From Maribacter sp. (GTDB lineage Bacteria > Bacteroidota > Bacteroidia > Flavobacteriales > Flavobacteriaceae): 6,339 nucleotides of DNA. The DNA lies in NCBI GenBank assembly GCA_030730545.1, contig JANQUX010000215.1:1-6339 (forward strand), given 5' to 3'. Below the pieces are notes generated by a model that worked only from the letters and a program-made list of their open reading frames with translations, ran no database searches and had not been told where the DNA came from. Positions 5,202 through 6,339 of this stretch are shown here, piece after piece. Each line of letters begins with the position of its first letter. The first letter of the stretch is position 1. The position numbers were made by a program, and so were the translations under genes.

Positions 5202-6339
5202 TAATTAATAGGAATTGCTTTTCCGTTTAGACCGTATAAAAGATCGTTCTCAGAAATGACTACTCTAAAGTAACCAATGTTTTCCTTTTTTGTTTTAGGC
5301 AGTTCAAATTTAAAATTAGTTGTGTCTAATTGTTTTAAGACTGTAGTCGACGTTTGCGTAGCTCTTGGTGTAATTTGTAGCGTCTGTAAAGGTGTTTTGT
5401 AATCGTCCATGTAGGTAATGCCGAATTTCAAATTTTTAAGATCGACATCTTGATTGTATGGATTGAAGATTTTTAGATCTATAACTTCATCAGAATTCAA
5501 TGTAATGGCACTATCATCGACAATAGCATCTAACTTACGAAACGATTGAAAGTTAGAGATGTACCTGCCTTTGTAGAGTCCGCCATCTTCTCTGGTATAT
5601 GTAAAAGTTGGGGTATTGGCATATTTTGAAACGTAAGCAACATCTTTACCCCGCACTTTTTCTTCAGAGTCGTCTATAGAATATTGATTTTTACGATACA
5701 TAAAATTGTTCAACGAAAAGGTAGGTGTTGCATTAGTATAGAAAGAATACATTGGGGCATTTCTATACGAGTTTTCAAATACCACAGGTATATTGCCTAC
5801 TTCCTCTTCAATAGCCTCTGCCCATTCTTTATTGCCATGACTTTCATAATAGAAATTAAATAGCAAGGGTTGATAGGCAAGTCCCATTCTTAAGTAAATA
5901 ATAAGAACGGTATTGATGAGTCCTAATCTAAAAATCCAGGTTAGTGCATGCTTATTTTGTAGCATGTAGTTAAAGGCTATAACTACTAGAGGAATACAGA
6001 CTATAATGATCCATTGTGTTTGTACCCTTCTGTTAAAACTAGAAACGAAAAAGAAGATTAATACTCCGTATGTAAGGTATATAAGGGCTTTGTTGAATAA
6101 GTCGTTGCCTTTTGTTTTAAATAGCGCCTTATAGATAAACGGAAAAGTTAAACCAAAAATAGCTACTAAATTAACCAAGAAACCGACAGTGTATTTTTCA
6201 AAACTATACGCTCCATTTGGTCTTTCGTACAAATGGTATTTTATAGAAACAAAGTCATTTTCGTATAGCCAATAAAAGTGCGGTATGTAACAAAATAAGG
6301 CGACTGCAACGGCAAGCCAAGCATATTTGTTAGTGGTAA
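5201..6339 (-). CDS. GT39/ArnT-like membrane glycosyltransferase, C-terminal part (5' end outside window)
   Basis: The minus-strand frame is open to the window edge, giving 378 residues of the C-terminal part of a larger protein. The TTG at 6232 is an internal leucine codon, not a start. The in-window protein begins with a helix ending YIPHFYWLYENDF, then KYHLYERPNGAYSF (about residues 32-45), a motif typical of GT39/PMT-type transferases of the ArnT-like group. Three or four more membrane segments follow (about 47-74, 82-99, 109-126 and 133-153), with SFNRRVQTQW between two of them. Such enzymes use polyprenyl-phosphate sugars to glycosylate lipids or proteins on the outer face of the inner membrane. 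From about residue 158 to the end lies a soluble, presumably periplasmic region of about 220 residues, including HGNKEW and VVFENSYRNAPMYSFYTN. The catalytic N-terminal acidic residues lie outside the window, so donor and acceptor are unknown. The stop overlaps the DUF4271 start by one base. Confidence 0.85.
   Translation of the reverse strand, partial: TTNKYAWLAVAVALFCYIPHFYWLYENDFVSIKYHLYERPNGAYSFEKYTVGFLVNLVAIFGLTFPFIYKALFKTKGNDLFNKALIYLTYGVLIFFFVSSFNRRVQTQWIIIVCIPLVVIAFNYMLQNKHALTWIFRLGLINTVLIIYLRMGLAYQPLLFNFYYESHGNKEWAEAIEEEVGNIPVVFENSYRNAPMYSFYTNATPTFSLNNFMYRKNQYSIDDSEEKVRGKDVAYVSKYANTPTFTYTREDGGLYKGRYISNFQSFRKLDAIVDDSAITLNSDEVIDLKIFNPYNQDVDLKNLKFGITYMDDYKTPLQTLQITPRATQTSTTVLKQLDTTNFKFELPKTKKENIGYFRVVISENDLLYGLNGKAIPIN

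Noticed and set aside
5201..6232. Start of the glycosyltransferase at TTG 6232
   Set aside because: The frame continues to the window edge and encodes typical GT39 sequence (a helix plus the start of the YHLYERP motif) upstream of that codon.

Overview
The window looks like chromosomal core-metabolism DNA from a marine-type member of the Bacteroidota, most likely family Flavobacteriaceae. The evidence is the low GC content, the A/T-rich spacers with almost no Shine-Dalgarno sequences, and the cluster of a GT39-type membrane glycosyltransferase, a DUF4271 protein and a divergent Bacteroidota-type HemD. The species cannot be fixed from this sequence. There is no tRNA, rRNA, CRISPR array, insertion sequence or phage gene, and nothing suggests recent horizontal transfer.

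Layout, plus strand (1-3737). The window opens inside an SLC13/DASS-type anion:sodium symporter gene (1-735, 5' end outside). It is followed with zero spacing by a complete glycerate kinase gene (736-1863), so the two are almost certainly one operon. A 257-bp spacer (1864-2120) holds no convincing gene but has several weak stem-loops, one of them followed by a T-tract just before the next start. Then comes a complete ATP-dependent phosphoenolpyruvate carboxykinase gene, pckA (2121-3737). A strong, symmetric hairpin terminator (3744-3774) separates it from the convergent genes.

Layout, minus strand (6339-3796). Transcription runs leftward through a GT39/ArnT-like membrane glycosyltransferase (5' end outside the window), a six-helix DUF4271 membrane protein whose ATG overlaps the preceding stop by one base, and hemD (uroporphyrinogen-III synthase) 8 bp further on. 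They form a tight, probably translationally coupled operon that ends at the shared terminator.

How the genes fit together. The glycerate kinase delivers phosphoglycerate, and PckA makes phosphoenolpyruvate from oxaloacetate. Both feed the lower glycolysis/gluconeogenesis node, and the adjacent symporter may import an organic anion such as a dicarboxylate or glycerate. The minus-strand operon joins tetrapyrrole (heme) synthesis to two membrane proteins. The GT39 protein probably glycosylates a lipid or cell-surface acceptor and DUF4271 has no known function. The window is mostly ordinary. The points most worth a second look are the DUF4271-hemD coupling, the in-frame repeat across the symporter/kinase junction, and the structured pckA leader.
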